Source of the DNA: Thunnus maccoyii
Lineage: Eukaryota; Chordata; Actinopteri; Scombriformes; Scombridae
Reading direction: 5' to 3'
Length of the DNA: 64,000 nt
NCBI RefSeq assembly: GCF_910596095.1
Contig: NC_056534.1
Span: 9,922,490-9,986,489 of the forward strand
Both the position numbers and the translations under genes were made by a program. Positions 51,997 to 63,048 of the stretch are shown here, in pieces. The notes beneath the pieces were generated by a model, which did not search any database, was not told the origin of the DNA, and saw nothing but the letters and a program-made list of their open reading frames with translations. The number at the start of each line of letters is the position of its first letter. Position 1 is the stretch's first letter.

Positions 51997-52486
51997 TTAA
52001 ACGACGGGTTTTTGAAGTCTATCTTAAAACAACAGTCAGGTGTCTGTGTGAACGTTAAAACAGGTTTTCTTGCTGTAATTATTCCTCCTGTTCACACCGA
52101 TCATTAGAAGATCCCCTCTGAATGTGCTCACAATGTGAGTTTCAAGAAAAAAAATTATTTAAAAGTTTATCTGAGGTTAATATGTGGATTCAATCATCTG
52201 AGTTAATGAAATAAAGAGGATCTCTTACATATTTACTTTTTAGTTTGTGTCACGGACAGTGTTTCCCTGTTGAGCTGCAGTAGAAGGATTGTAACAAAGA
52301 AGACATGCTGACTTGATTTGACTAATTTGGATGGATGAAGCTTCATATTAGCCTCAAATAAACAACATTTTTGTACAGGAGGACTGCTGTGGATTTTGTC
52401 CCTGGTCATTTACAATGAAACTGCATTATGAAGGGATCTCTAAATTGCCACTATAACAGACTTGAAATTGTAAACCTATCCGTTAA
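51997..52486. mobile_element. TTAA-flanked MITE (family 4), inserted in a Tc1 remnant
   Basis: The ends TTAAACGACGGGTTTTTGAA and ATTGTAAACCTATCCGTTAA are roughly inverted and flanked by TTAA. Interior pieces such as TTCTTGCTGTAATTATTCCTC and AGATCCCCTC are shared with 30570-31190. The right end directly abuts Tc1-type transposase sequence, so it inserted into that remnant. Confidence 0.7.
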
Positions 52487-52760
52487 GTAGTTTGGTGTGT
52501 TTCTAATATCTGTTTCAAATTCATCCCAAAGGGATTGAACTGGGTTGAGGTCAGGCCAGTCAAATTCTTCCAAACCAAACTGGGAAGGCATTACTTTATG
52601 GACCTGGCTTTGTGCACAGGGCACTGTAATGTTGAATGTTGAAACAGGAAAAGACCTTCCCCAAACTCTGAAATTGTCTGAAATGTCTTTGTTTGCTGTC
52701 ACGTTAAGACTTCCCTTCACTGGAACTAAGGGTTCTCTGCCAAAGCATGAAAAACAGATC
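52487..52760 (-). pseudogene. Tc1-type transposase remnant
   Basis: The minus strand encodes GREPLVPVKGSLNVTANKDI, then a scrambled middle, then GLEEFDWPDLNPVQSLWDEF. These match the central and C-terminal parts of Tc1-type transposases (EEL-DWP-SPDLNP-LWDEL). It is a fragment with no start and lost catalytic context. A TTAA MITE (51997-52486) cuts it off at the C-terminal side. It is inactive. Confidence 0.75.
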
Positions 52761-53214
52761 AAAAGTAGCCTTAAACTGTGAACAGACACACTTTATGACA
52801 GATAAATGAATGTTCTTATAGCAGCGTGCTCACTCTGTCATGTGCCCTTGATAGCTCCACCTTGATCATATGTTTCGGTCACTTTCTAATAAACTTTTCC
52901 TCAATTTTCTTTGAAGCCAACCGGCACACACACACACGCACACGCACAACGCTGAAGACAAACACTGGTCTGTCAGTTGATGAAAGGCTCTATCCATGTG
53001 GAACTGATGGTGAGCAGATCTCAATTAGTCTAGAGAGAGGGGAAACAGGGGGAAATGAAATATTGATGTGAATGAAATCAGTTATATGGTTTATAGGGTA
53101 TTACATGTGTAGGTGAGCAGTGGGGTTGCAGGGGTGGGGTATAGTTTGCCAAAATTGCAGTCATCTCCCTCCAGCTGTACTCTAGCTGGCTGTATCTGGG
53201 GCGTGTACTGCCGT

Positions 53215-53221
53215 TATAAAA
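53215..53221 (+). promoter_or_regulatory. TATA box of fscn1
   Basis: TATAAAA lies 239 bp upstream of the fscn1 start codon. Transcription would begin near 53245, giving a 5' UTR of about 210 bp that contains a (CAT)n tract (53291-53314) and a (CT)n tract (about 53330-53353). No other TATA-like site lies between here and the ATG. Confidence 0.6.
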
Positions 53222-53290
53222 AAAAAACCTCCCAGTTCTGCAACTCCTGCAGCTCCAGCGAGGCAGTCTGGGTTTGCAGTCAGGGGACAC

Positions 53291-53353
53291 TCATCATCAT
53301 CATCATCATCATCAGTCACAGAGCAGCTCTCTCTCTCACTCTCTCTCTCTCTC
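53291..53353. repeat. (CAT)n and (CT)n tracts in the fscn1 5' UTR
   Basis: Eight CAT units, then after about 15 bases a CT-rich run, both between the TATA box and the start codon and so expected in the 5' UTR. Confidence 0.9.
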
Positions 53354-53453
53354 TGTCCCACCCTCAGACACCCCCACACTTTTCTCGCCCTGTCCGTCTG
53401 TCTGAACAAGCACAGCATCTTCTTTTCTCCTCTCTTCTTATCACAAGGCAAAC

Positions 53454-54413
53454 ATGTCCGCAAACGGCGCCGACGGGGACCTGCTGCAGATCCCTCTGGG
53501 GCTCATCAACAGCGAGGGGAAGTATCTGACCGCGGAGACCTTCGGCTTCAAAATCAACGCCTCGGCGAGCAGCCTGAAGAAGAAGCAGACCTGGACCCTG
53601 GAGCAGACCGGGGAGGACGGCAGCGTCGTGTTCCTCCTCTCCCACCTGGGCCGCTACCTTGCCACGGACAAAGACGGCAACGTTACTGCGGACAGCGAGA
53701 CGCGCGGCCGGGACTGCCGCTTCGTTATCACAGCGCATGAGGACGGGCGGTGGTCGCTGCAGTCCGAACCGCACGGGCGGTACCTCGGCGGCAGCCAGGA
53801 CCGGATCACCTGCTTTGCGCAGACCGCCTCACCGGCGGAGAGATGGAGCGTACACCTGGCCGTACACCCGCAGGTCATCCTGTACAGCTTCGCGCGCAAA
53901 CGCTTCGCCCACCTGAGCGCGCATGGGGAGCGGCAGGAGGTGTCAATAGACCGGGATGTCCCCTGGGGGGTCGACTCGCTTGTGACACTGGTCTACCGTG
54001 ACCAGCGCTACCACCTCGAGACGTCCGACAACCGTTTCCTCCGCAATGACGGCAGCCTGTCCACACAAACGGACAAAGACACCGGCTACATGCTGGAGTT
54101 CCGATCCGGGAAAGTGGCATTCCGCGACTGCAACGGTCGCTACCTCGCACCCATGGGCCCCACTGGCACAATGAAGTCCGGGAAGGGCACCCGGGTCGGG
54201 AAGGATGAACTGTTTGGCCTGGAGCGCAGCCACGCGCAGGTCGTGCTGACTGCGGGCAACGAGAGAAACGTCTCCACGAGGCAAGGTGAGGCTCCGCAGC
54301 CACTCAGAGCCAGAATTAAAAAAAAAAAAAAAATCACATTTCACTATGCTGATGAAGTCACTGCATAACTGGGCACAAACCACAAGCAGCTGTTACATGA
54401 TTTTGGTGTGTGT

Positions 54414-54491
<78 letters not shown>

Positions 54492-54979
54492 TGGATAGAT
54501 AGATAGCAGAACAGAATTAGAGAGTCCTGTTACTTCATTTTCCCCACCATGTGTTATTCATTATCATGCTCTCACTTTCTCCCCCCTCCCTCCCCCTCTT
54601 CTCTTCTCTCCCTCCCTCCCTCCTTTTTGGCCGGTCTCTGCCTAGCTTCACATTTTTCTGCAGTAATTCTACCCCTGCATTGTGGCTGGCTCAGGGTCAG
54701 CTCCAGCCTACAGTTATCCATCACTCTTTATCTCAGAATAGACTGAATAGACAGAAAACAAGGGAGGAAGACAAAGGAGATCAAATGGAGGAGAAGGTAG
54801 ATGAATTGCAGAGAAGGAGGTGTGACTCAGATTGTCCTGCTGAATGTGGCTTTTACATGCAACCTCTTTGTCTTGACGCCACTCAGTCTCAGTTTGAGTC
54901 TGTGCTGCCATCCTGGGACTGATCACTGACAGCAGTTTATCCACGTAGTCAATATGCATCAATGCATGTGGAAATGTGG

Positions 54980-55019
<40 letters not shown>

Positions 55020-57584
55020 CATTCCAGGAGAGATGAATTGCAGAAGAAGAAAGATAATCTTTGTTTGAATTAGGTCCGTTTAGAGCCATGACTTGTGACC
55101 TGATTGGTATGTCACTAAAGTTAGGAGCATCATGGTAAGACTAAAGTTTAACACAGTAGAGGCAGTTGAACATTCAGACACTTTGGCGCTTTTAGCCAGA
55201 TAACTCCAAATGGGACATGGGAAAAAATTAGGTTTTGATGTCAATCTTTTAATTGAATAACAAGAGTTTTTTTTTTTCTGAACTCTTCTGTGTTGGATAA
55301 ATGAACAGTGCTTTTTATAAATCATTTGAGACAAGTCTAGGTCAAGTTTCAAGCACTTTGCAGGTCTAGATGCAAATCTTTCATGTCTGCGATGAGGACA
55401 TTTTTCTGTCAGAGCTGTGTTATTATAGTTCTTGCATAATTGAAACCTAGTCCTCGTTAAGGGGTACTTCACCAATTGTACTCATGAAGTTCAGTTTACT
55501 CGTCAGATGGAGTATGACTCAGCTTGTGAAATCAGTTGTATAATGTCCTCTGTGGCTCTGGAGGAGCTTTTGAAAAGTTTGAAAAAAAATAACCTTGATC
55601 AGGGTTATCCCGACTTGGCATTTAGACTTAAAGTTTTAACAGAGCCTGCATCACAAACTGGAGGTTGTGGGGTTTGAATAAAGCGGGTAATTAGAAGGCA
55701 GGGAGAGCTTCATAAAAATGAAGGATCCAGCGTTTTTGGTTTGTGACTCACACTACAAGCTAACAATGTTTCTTCACGGGCAGCATTGTAAAAACAGCAT
55801 CAGTAGTGCAGCAGCAACTTCCTCAGTCCTCCGTCAGCATCTATGCAGGGTGCGTTCGGGCACAGTATTGCTGTGTAGGCTGCCGGGGTTTTGGCAGCGC
55901 TTAGAGACCAGTACACAATTACTGTAGTTAGCTACACGTGTAAAGTGCAAGAAAATGTACTTAAAGCCCAAAAAAGCTTCAGGTTGGAGCTACAAGAATG
56001 AAATGGGAGTCATTGCGCAGCTGTTGTGGGCAGCTTTGTTGCTTAAAAAATGAATATGTTCCATCAGACGTGCGTGCAGTTGAAACGTCTGAACTGGGCC
56101 TTAAAAGTGAGGATATCTCACCTCTGTTGCACAGATTTTGACATTTGTCTTTTTTTTTTAATCTGTCCATTGTGAATCCCACAACTTAATGGAAATTTAA
56201 CACTAAATTGCTGGAATACCTCTTTAATGTGTGTCTGATAAATTAAGTATTCAAAGTGTATAGCTATGCAAAGCTTGCATGTTTTTTTCCATTATCAAAC
56301 AATTCAGACTTGAATGTTTTTGCTTGCAAGTGTCAAGTCATCATTCTTATCGTACGTGTGTTTAAAGTCCAAGTCTCAAGTCTACAGCTTTGGAAATTCA
56401 CCATAGAGGAAGCAGAGATGTGTATGTTTCTGCAGACCAGAATGCAATGCAGCTAAAAGATTTGTTGTTTTTTGACTAATCTGCTGTCATCACCACAACT
56501 ATTACTCCTGTCACCTAGCCTCATCCAGGACTGGCACATCCTCTGTGTGGGAGCTGTAATTTATTGGCAGCTATTTTGATAATTGGGTAATCATTTTGGG
56601 TAATTTTTTAAAGAGTAAATGCTAAAATTCTCTGATTCCACCTTCTTAAACATGAATATTTTCTGGTTTCTTTAGTCCTCTATGATAGTAAACTGAATAT
56701 CTTTGGATCGACTTTGGTCTGGAGAAAACATGAAATTTTGCAAACAGTCATCAACATTTTCAACATTACAACACCAAATGATTAACTGATTAATCAAAAA
56801 ACTAATTGACTGATTAACTGATAATGGAATTAATCATTAGCTTCAGCCCTACTATAACACAATAAATCAGTTTGGCCTCAGACAGCTAAACACAAATACT
56901 GTGCCCCAAATCCATACTACACACAAATTCTATACAGTATTTACCATATACCACTAATCACAATATACTGTTTTTGCAGTTAGTGTACAACAAATGACGC
57001 CTGCTACATGTCTCATACTAAACGGAAACAATGCAAAACCTCCGGTGATGTCATAGCTGCAACCTCAGACAACCAGCATATTTGAAAATGGGAGGAACTA
57101 CTGTCTCCTCTTCTGCCGTTTTTTTTCCAGCTGTTCCCTAATCTGTTTCCGCTGTGCATTGCATTGCAGGGCAACAGTGACCAACTATATTCTATGCACA
57201 CTGTCTCAGTTTTCCAGTGTGAACACAGTACAGACTGAAAACCTGCTTACTCTTAGTGTAGTGTCGTATGGATTTGGGACACAGCGAGACAGTTCAGGAC
57301 ATCCTGTCCCTTTAAGAATCCATCAGGGGACGTTCATGAATTAGAGGGTAGATGAGTTTCAGACAAGGAGGAAAACCTCCGGAGACAAATGAAATCTGAC
57401 AGCAGACTGCCCCACTTCTCTAGGCATGGACCTGTCAGCCAATCAGGACGAAGAAGGGGATCAGGAAGTGTTCCAAATGGAGATGAGCCGTGAGGACAGG
57501 AAGTGTGCCTTCAGAACTGCTGCGGGAAAATACTGGACCCTAACAGCAACTGGAGGACTGCAGTGCACTGCCTCCACCAAGTAA

Positions 57585-57625
<41 letters not shown>

Positions 57626-60600
57626 GGCTGGCCTTGACTATGTTGATGCCCTCGGTGAGATTATAGTTTGGAGCCCCCAAAAGAGTACACCAATAGTACC
57701 TCCAGTCCTAACACTTCAAAAATGAACTCACAGTAAAGTAAAGCACAACAATGATACCTCCAGCCCAGACAAAGTCCTCCCAGTCCTCCAGACTAAAAGG
57801 CAAATGGGGTCAAGGCATCATCCTATGAGTGTTTGGTGGCTGTTGGGCAAAAACTGACCAAAAGAAAATCAAACCAGATGAAAACCCGTGCAAGTCTATG
57901 AAGAAAAAGAGAGGAAAATGTTAAGAAGGGAGAACAAGTACATATTTCCAATAGCTGCATACAAGCACATCTGTTGGTAGACAAAAAACATGTCCTGCTC
58001 ATTTGCCTATGTGTCCTATGCCACGGGCTGCCCCTGCACACATACACACACACACTGCATCATGTTGAAGATCACACACTTATGTCAACACATGAACATC
58101 CCTCACAGTCTGCTCATTGAGTTTGGCATCGTGTGTGTGTGTCAGGTCTGCCAACAGTTTCTTTGAACTGGAGTGGCGTGATGGTCGCGTGTGTGTACGT
58201 GCAGCTAACGGCAAGTATGTGGTCGCCAAGAAGAACGGACAGCTATCTGCTACTGTTGATAACCAAGGTCAGTCGTGTTTCAGATGTTGCTGAACTGATG
58301 AGAATATTATAACTAAGCACTTTTCATTTGTATGTTTTTAAATAATTTCTTGAATCTTAATTTTACTTTTACGACGTAGAGTACTGAAGTATAGTTTTGC
58401 TGAGCCGTAGAGTACTGAAGTGTAGTTTTGCTGAGCCAAAACTATTTTTAGCTTGGCAAAGAATTAAAGTTACCTTTAATAGGTCAGGCCAAAATCAGAA
58501 TTACAAACCTTCTAAAGGGGACATATCATGCACATTTCCAGGTCTATATTTTATATTTAGATATTTATTCAGGGCTCACTGGTACATCTTTGCACAATAT
58601 AGTTTTTAAAAAACTCCTCATTTACCTTTATGCAACTCCCCTCTGAAACAGACTGAAACAGCTCCTGTCTCTTTAAGGCCCCCTTCCCAATGAGCCCACT
58701 GTGTTCTGATTGGTCAGAACTGCCAGAAGCTGACCCTCTTCTGCTGGCTGCGGAGGCTATGTAAAAAAAAACAATAGTAGCAGGACTTTATTTCTTTTTG
58801 TCTTCTTTACTCAAAACGTCAACTTCTTAAATACATCCGTATTGTTTGAGCCAAAATCTGATCCAAAATATGCTTTTGGACAAAGGCAACAACCCATGGA
58901 ACAACAGATGTCTGATCTGATGTCAGCTCGATGGAGAAGTAGAGATAACTTTGCAAACGAAGTGTTCAGAGCAGGCTAAAGCCCTTGCTTTTGATTTTCA
59001 AGCAGTATTTTTACAAACTTTTTCCTCAAGTCTTGGACTTTCAGAACATTCAACATTATAGCAGTGTGTAAAGGACAGAAAATCACAAAAAGCATGATAT
59101 GTCCCGTTTAAGTCAAGTGTCAGTACTTCCTCCTGAGTAGGATATCCTAGTATTTTCTACATCCCTGAAGAGTGGAAATAAAAGACCCAGACGAACCATG
59201 ACCAGTCTGTGTCTTCAGGGGAGGCCGAGCAGTTCCTGATGAAGCTGATCAACCGCCCAATCATTGTCCTTCGTGGAGAACATGGTTTCATCGGGGCTCG
59301 TAAAGCAGGAATTGCGAACCTGGATTCCAACCGAGCATCCTATGACGTTTTCCAGCTGGAGTTCCACAATGGAGCGTACGCCCTCAAAGGTAGGCAGTCA
59401 TGTTAGAGGACAAAGTTTACCGACCAATGATGTTGTTTTTGTATGCTTTACCAATTTACTTCAAGTCACTTAGTCCACCCAACTAGGACAATGAGCAGTC
59501 TGTGTTCTGCAGTCCGCCTGTGTCTTTTTTGATACTTCCACTAGGGGGCACCAACGTTAGAAATGTTCCTACACTTATAGATGTTAAACCTGCTTTACCT
59601 GATTCTTTTGGCCAGATGGAAACAAGCTATGAACACAACTTGGACATTTTATCAACTTATAAAGTGGATTATGTGAACTCGTTAGCAAAAACTATTACAT
59701 AATTTACACATCAAGCAAATACAGGGCAACATTAGCATTCATTTGGAGTCATGATTGTGTACAATATGTACAATATTGAGGGATGCTGCAATCTGACTTT
59801 TTGTCTCCCAATGCCAGTTCTAAAATCTCTATTCGGGCAGGGTATTTACCAATACCAAGTATGTTGCAGGTGTACCATTAGACTGATGTATTCATCTTTT
59901 ATTACGTTCTCAATAGTATACAATCATTGCATGATATCAGAGTTGAAACCAAAGCTTAACTTGTGCACAATGTCCATATTTGATTTTGTCTTGTGGGTTT
60001 AATCGACAGCACAGCTTGTGAATGCAGCGCGGTTTGATATGGTCCTTTAAAGTAGCGCTCACCACAGAGCTGTTTAAGTCAATATATGAAACATCCTATT
60101 GGAATATTATCATGGCCATATGTATCAACTATTGTAAATCATCTGAAACTCTTTTATCATTTTCACCAACACACCTAGTTAAGGCTGAAAAATTAATCAA
60201 TATTATCTATTATCGTTCATCTTCATGAGGATATTGCAATGTTGACAGTAAGCAAATCTGATCTAAAAACAAAACCATTTTAATTGAAATAATGTGAAAA
60301 GGTTTTTTCATATCAAAGAAATAAAGGAGCTTAAAGGAACTGTTTGACATTTTTGGAAATAAGTTATTCACTTTCTTTCCATGAGTGAGAGGAGAAGATT
60401 GATATCACTCTCATGTCTGTACAGTAAATATAAAGCTATAGCAACTAGCCAGTTAGCTTGGCTTATCTTACTTTAGCAAAATCCAGCTACAAGCAGCTCT
60501 AAAGCTCACTTATTATTACAGTATTAATATGATATATCTTATTTCTTTTATCTGTACAAAAAGTGTAAAAACAACAAGCTGCAGTTTTACAAGGTTCATG

Positions 60601-61219
60601 TGCTGGAGTAATCACTGCTTCTGGCAAAGAAATAGTCCAACACATAACCATAACCATAAATCTGCAACTTGACATTTTAACACTTCATTTTTTTATGGAT
60701 TAAACAAACAAGACATATCGTGATGATATGTGCTGGTAGGTGGATTTTGTTTCCTTTGGATAGAGCCAGGCCAGCTGTTTCCCCCTGTTTCCACTTTTTA
60801 TGCTAAGCTAAGCTAACTGGCTGCAGGCTATAGCCTTATCTCATGGCAAGAAAGCGTAAAAATATTTCCCAAAATATTATTCCTTTAGCATTAGCATAGC
60901 AACCTTGACATAGAGTACAGTGACGGTAAATTTGATGTCTTAACACATTATATAAACATCACCCAGCCCTACGTGTACTGTAAGGCTTCATTAAGTGTGT
61001 GTTGTTTGTCCAGACTCCCAGGGGAAGTATTGGTGTGTTGGAGATGACACTGCAGTGGCGTGCAGCAGCGCCACACCTGTCCAGTTCCTCTTTGAGTTCT
61101 GTGACCTCAACAAGATGGCAATCCGTGCTCTTGGAGGGAAGTACCTTAAAGGAGACCACGCTGGGGGGCTAAAGGCCAGCGCCGACTCCGTGGATAGTGC
61201 CACCCTCTGGGAATACTGA
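53454..61219 (+). CDS. fscn1: Fascin, actin-bundling protein (FSCN1), 5 exons, 495 aa
   Basis: Exons: 53454-54285, 57424-57580, 58146-58267, 59219-59389, 61014-61219 (stop TGA). They sum to 1488 nt in one frame, giving 495 aa against 493 in human fascin-1. Exon structure (one long first exon, four short ones) and sequence match fascin-1 throughout, including [80 protein letters not shown] and the C-terminal end LWEY. The protein folds into four beta-trefoil domains and packs actin filaments into parallel bundles in filopodia and microspikes. The PKC site that regulates actin binding (Ser39 in human) falls at Ser39/Ser40 here, in SASSLKKK. The start is supported by the family N-terminus and by AAACATGTCC context. 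Teleosts have fscn1a and fscn1b; I cannot tell which this is. Confidence 0.97.
54405..54507. repeat. Compound (GT)n-(GA)n-(GATA)n microsatellite in fscn1 intron 1
   Basis: A GT tract of over 30 units runs straight into about 9 GA units and then 4 GATA units, starting about 120 bp after the exon 1 donor. Confidence 0.97.
56551..56851 (-). mobile_element. hAT-like element in fscn1 intron 1, reverse orientation
   Basis: It begins GAGCTGTAATTTATTGGCAG and ends TTCAGCCCTA. The core AATATTTTCTGGTTTCTTTAG and GATAGTAAACTGAATATC is the reverse complement of the core in the other copies. It lies roughly 570 bp upstream of exon 2. Confidence 0.65.
57581..58145 (+). other. fscn1 intron 2 with complementary (CA)n and (GT)n at its ends
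   Basis: The 565 nt intron starts GTAAC followed at once by a (CA)n tract (57586-57622). It ends with (GT)6 (58131-58142) directly before CAG. The usual pyrimidine tract is missing at the acceptor. In the RNA the CA and GU tracts are complementary and could form a stem that brings the two splice sites together. Arrangements of this kind have been reported as enriched in fish introns. Function here is inferred. Confidence 0.65.
58512..59111. mobile_element. TTAA-flanked MITE (family 2, copy 2), in fscn1 intron 3
   Basis: It starts CTAAAGGGGACATATCATGC and ends GCATGATATGTCCCGTTTAA. The ends match copy 1 at 35230-35696, and interior pieces (for example the AGGCTATGTAAA stretch and CAAAAAGCATGATATG) are also shared. 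The left target site has drifted from TTAA to CTAA. Confidence 0.8.
60331..60888. mobile_element. Foldback MITE, TTAA-flanked (family 1, copy 2), in fscn1 intron 4
   Basis: It begins TTAAAGGAACTGTTTGACAT and ends ATTATTCCTTTA, an inverted pair. The inner arms (AGCCAGTTAGCTTGGCTTA and TAAGCTAAGCTAACTGGC) match copy 1 at 2551-3014. It lies about 125 bp upstream of the last fscn1 exon, on neither side disturbing the splice sites. Confidence 0.8.
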
Positions 61220-62540
61220 GAGAGCACAGCCGGACTTCACCAATATCTGACACAATGCTTCTAACTATTGATAGATACTGTAGGTAGCTGTTTTTTGCAT
61301 AATGTGTGTGTGCGTGTGTGTAACTGTGAATTAGTCTGGATGGACGTGTGGCTGAATTGAAAGCTGATAAACTGGAAGTTATGGCACCAAAGCACTACAG
61401 GTGTTTTATTATTTTTCTGTCTCAATCATTATCTCTTCTTACTGTGCTTTTTACTGGAGATTTGGATTTCCAATGACTTGCTGTTTAATGAATGAATCAT
61501 TGTGTGGTTGCGCATTATTTGTTTCACTTGCAGTCAACTTTACACAAGCTGTACCTGATGTACGTCAGGATGATTACTGCATTTATTAGTCGAGCCTATC
61601 TGTGGTAACTACTGGTGTAAACAAACATGTAGATGCTATAACTCATAATTCACAATATCTAACCTTTTCCTGTTCAGTGTCCTGCTGGCTCTATTGCTCC
61701 GCTTTCATCTCCTCTTCTCTTTCAAACTATAAAGCATAACACACATTAGATAAAGGGATGTTACTGATTTACATGTTTCAGCTGTAAATAATGCTTTATT
61801 TAGCACAGAATGCTTCAAAAACATAGTAACCATGGAAACTTTTATGTGAAAAAGTGTGTCTCCTAAGAAAGAAATGGGATGTGGCTGGCAGATCTAACAT
61901 GCTCTTTGCTTGTGCGCTACTTACTGCACCTTTCCAGTTTTCTCTCCTCAGTCTTCGATGTGCAGACAGACTAAATCTGTAAATAGACAGATGCATCGTC
62001 AGTAGTCAGTAGTCTAAAGTTTTCCTTCAAGACTACATCCACTAAGTTCTCTCTGGTTCCTTAAATGATTGTAAGGTTTTAAGGAAACAAAAGAAAAGAT
62101 TGGATGAGTAAAAGAAGCGTTGAAATTCACCCAGCAACTGAAGGAGCCTTATTAGTTCAAATGATCATCTTTTCTGTAAAAAGGTGGTGACGTGTAGGGC
62201 CTAGTTGTCACCACACACTATACACTCAAAAGCACATTAAATAGACAAAAATATGCAGTCATAGATACATTAATTCCAACTGTGAAAAGTCAGTGATTCA
62301 AAATCTGCACAATAATGTAGTTTATGTCGATTTGAAAGAAGTTAAAAGCACATGTTTTTTGTGATGAAATGTCTGCCTTAGATTGGGTCCTGCTGCTGGT
62401 GTGTAAACACAATGACGGAGTCATCTCTCTGGCGAACGTTGTGGCTGTGCCTTCCATTTCAGCCTCTTTTTTTCATGTTCTTATACATTTGACCTCAAAT
62501 GAGTAAAAACCCCAATAAAGTTTTCCTTCTTGACAAATGA
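61220..62540 (+). other. fscn1 3' UTR with poly(A) signal
   Basis: No coding sequence follows the TGA. An AATAAA at 62514-62519, followed by a T-rich stretch, is the best candidate poly(A) signal and gives a 3' UTR of about 1.3 kb, similar in size to the mammalian fascin-1 3' UTR. A later AATAAA near 62794 is an alternative. Confidence 0.5.
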
Positions 62541-63048
62541 CCTTCTTGAATCTTTCTTTTCTCCAAAAAAATGGCCAGTAGATGGTCAGTAGATAGACAG
62601 ATATTTTTGGGTTTGTCTGTCCAGGATTTAGAGATTCTTTGAATTTTTTCTCCTCCACTCTACCCTCAAAACAATGGAGGTAAATTGATTTCAACAGCAA
62701 TGTGTCTTTTCAGGAAAAATGTCTCTCAACAATCCACAGACCTCATTGTAAACAGTTTCATTGGGGCAATTTATTTAGTTTAAAGTAGTTCCAATAAAAA
62801 CAGTTAATAAATAGGTCTGTGGATTATCCACAGAAACCAGGACATAATTTTTAAAAGCTTAAGCACCACAAACAATGTTCCTTCATCCCCAATATGCTGG
62901 GATGACAACAGAAGTTGCAAAACCTGGAAAAATGAAACCAAATCAATCACTGATCTTTTTGTTGAGCTGACAACATCAGGATATTTAACTCATATTTAAC
63001 TCACTTCCTCACATAGTGTTCCTCATGTGGGATAAATACATCCTTTCT

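Larger units (their letters stand above)
44900..53100. other. Intergenic stretch between iqce and fscn1
   Basis: About 8 kb without a recognisable exon. It holds the hAT-like MITE, duplicated block, LINE fragments, family 4 MITE and Tc1 remnant listed separately. The sequence between them (46.8-47.7, 48.0-50.6 and 50.9-51.9 kb) is AT-rich with nothing I can identify. The stretch 48580-48770, with TAAAGCACTTTGTAAC and a later AATAAACATT, resembles another LINE or SINE tail. Distal control elements for fscn1 could lie here but cannot be seen by eye. Confidence 0.5.

Noticed and set aside
53182..53463. Minus-strand frame of 93 codons upstream of fscn1
   Set aside because: Contains DDDDDD from the CAT repeat and ERERES from the CT repeat, so it is an artefact.
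54286..54368. Continuation of the fascin first exon frame to a stop at 54368
   Set aside because: A canonical donor G|GTGAGG occurs at 54285/54286 exactly where fascin-1 exon 1 ends, and sequence after it is A-rich and unlike fascin. Exon 2 at 57424 continues the protein in frame.
53364..54383. Long minus-strand open frames opposite fscn1 exon 1 (up to 146 codons)
   Set aside because: They are shadows of the GC-rich fascin coding strand, with no family resemblance.
61220..62540. Further coding exons of fscn1 after 61219
   Set aside because: The protein is already full length and ends in the conserved LWEY followed by TGA.
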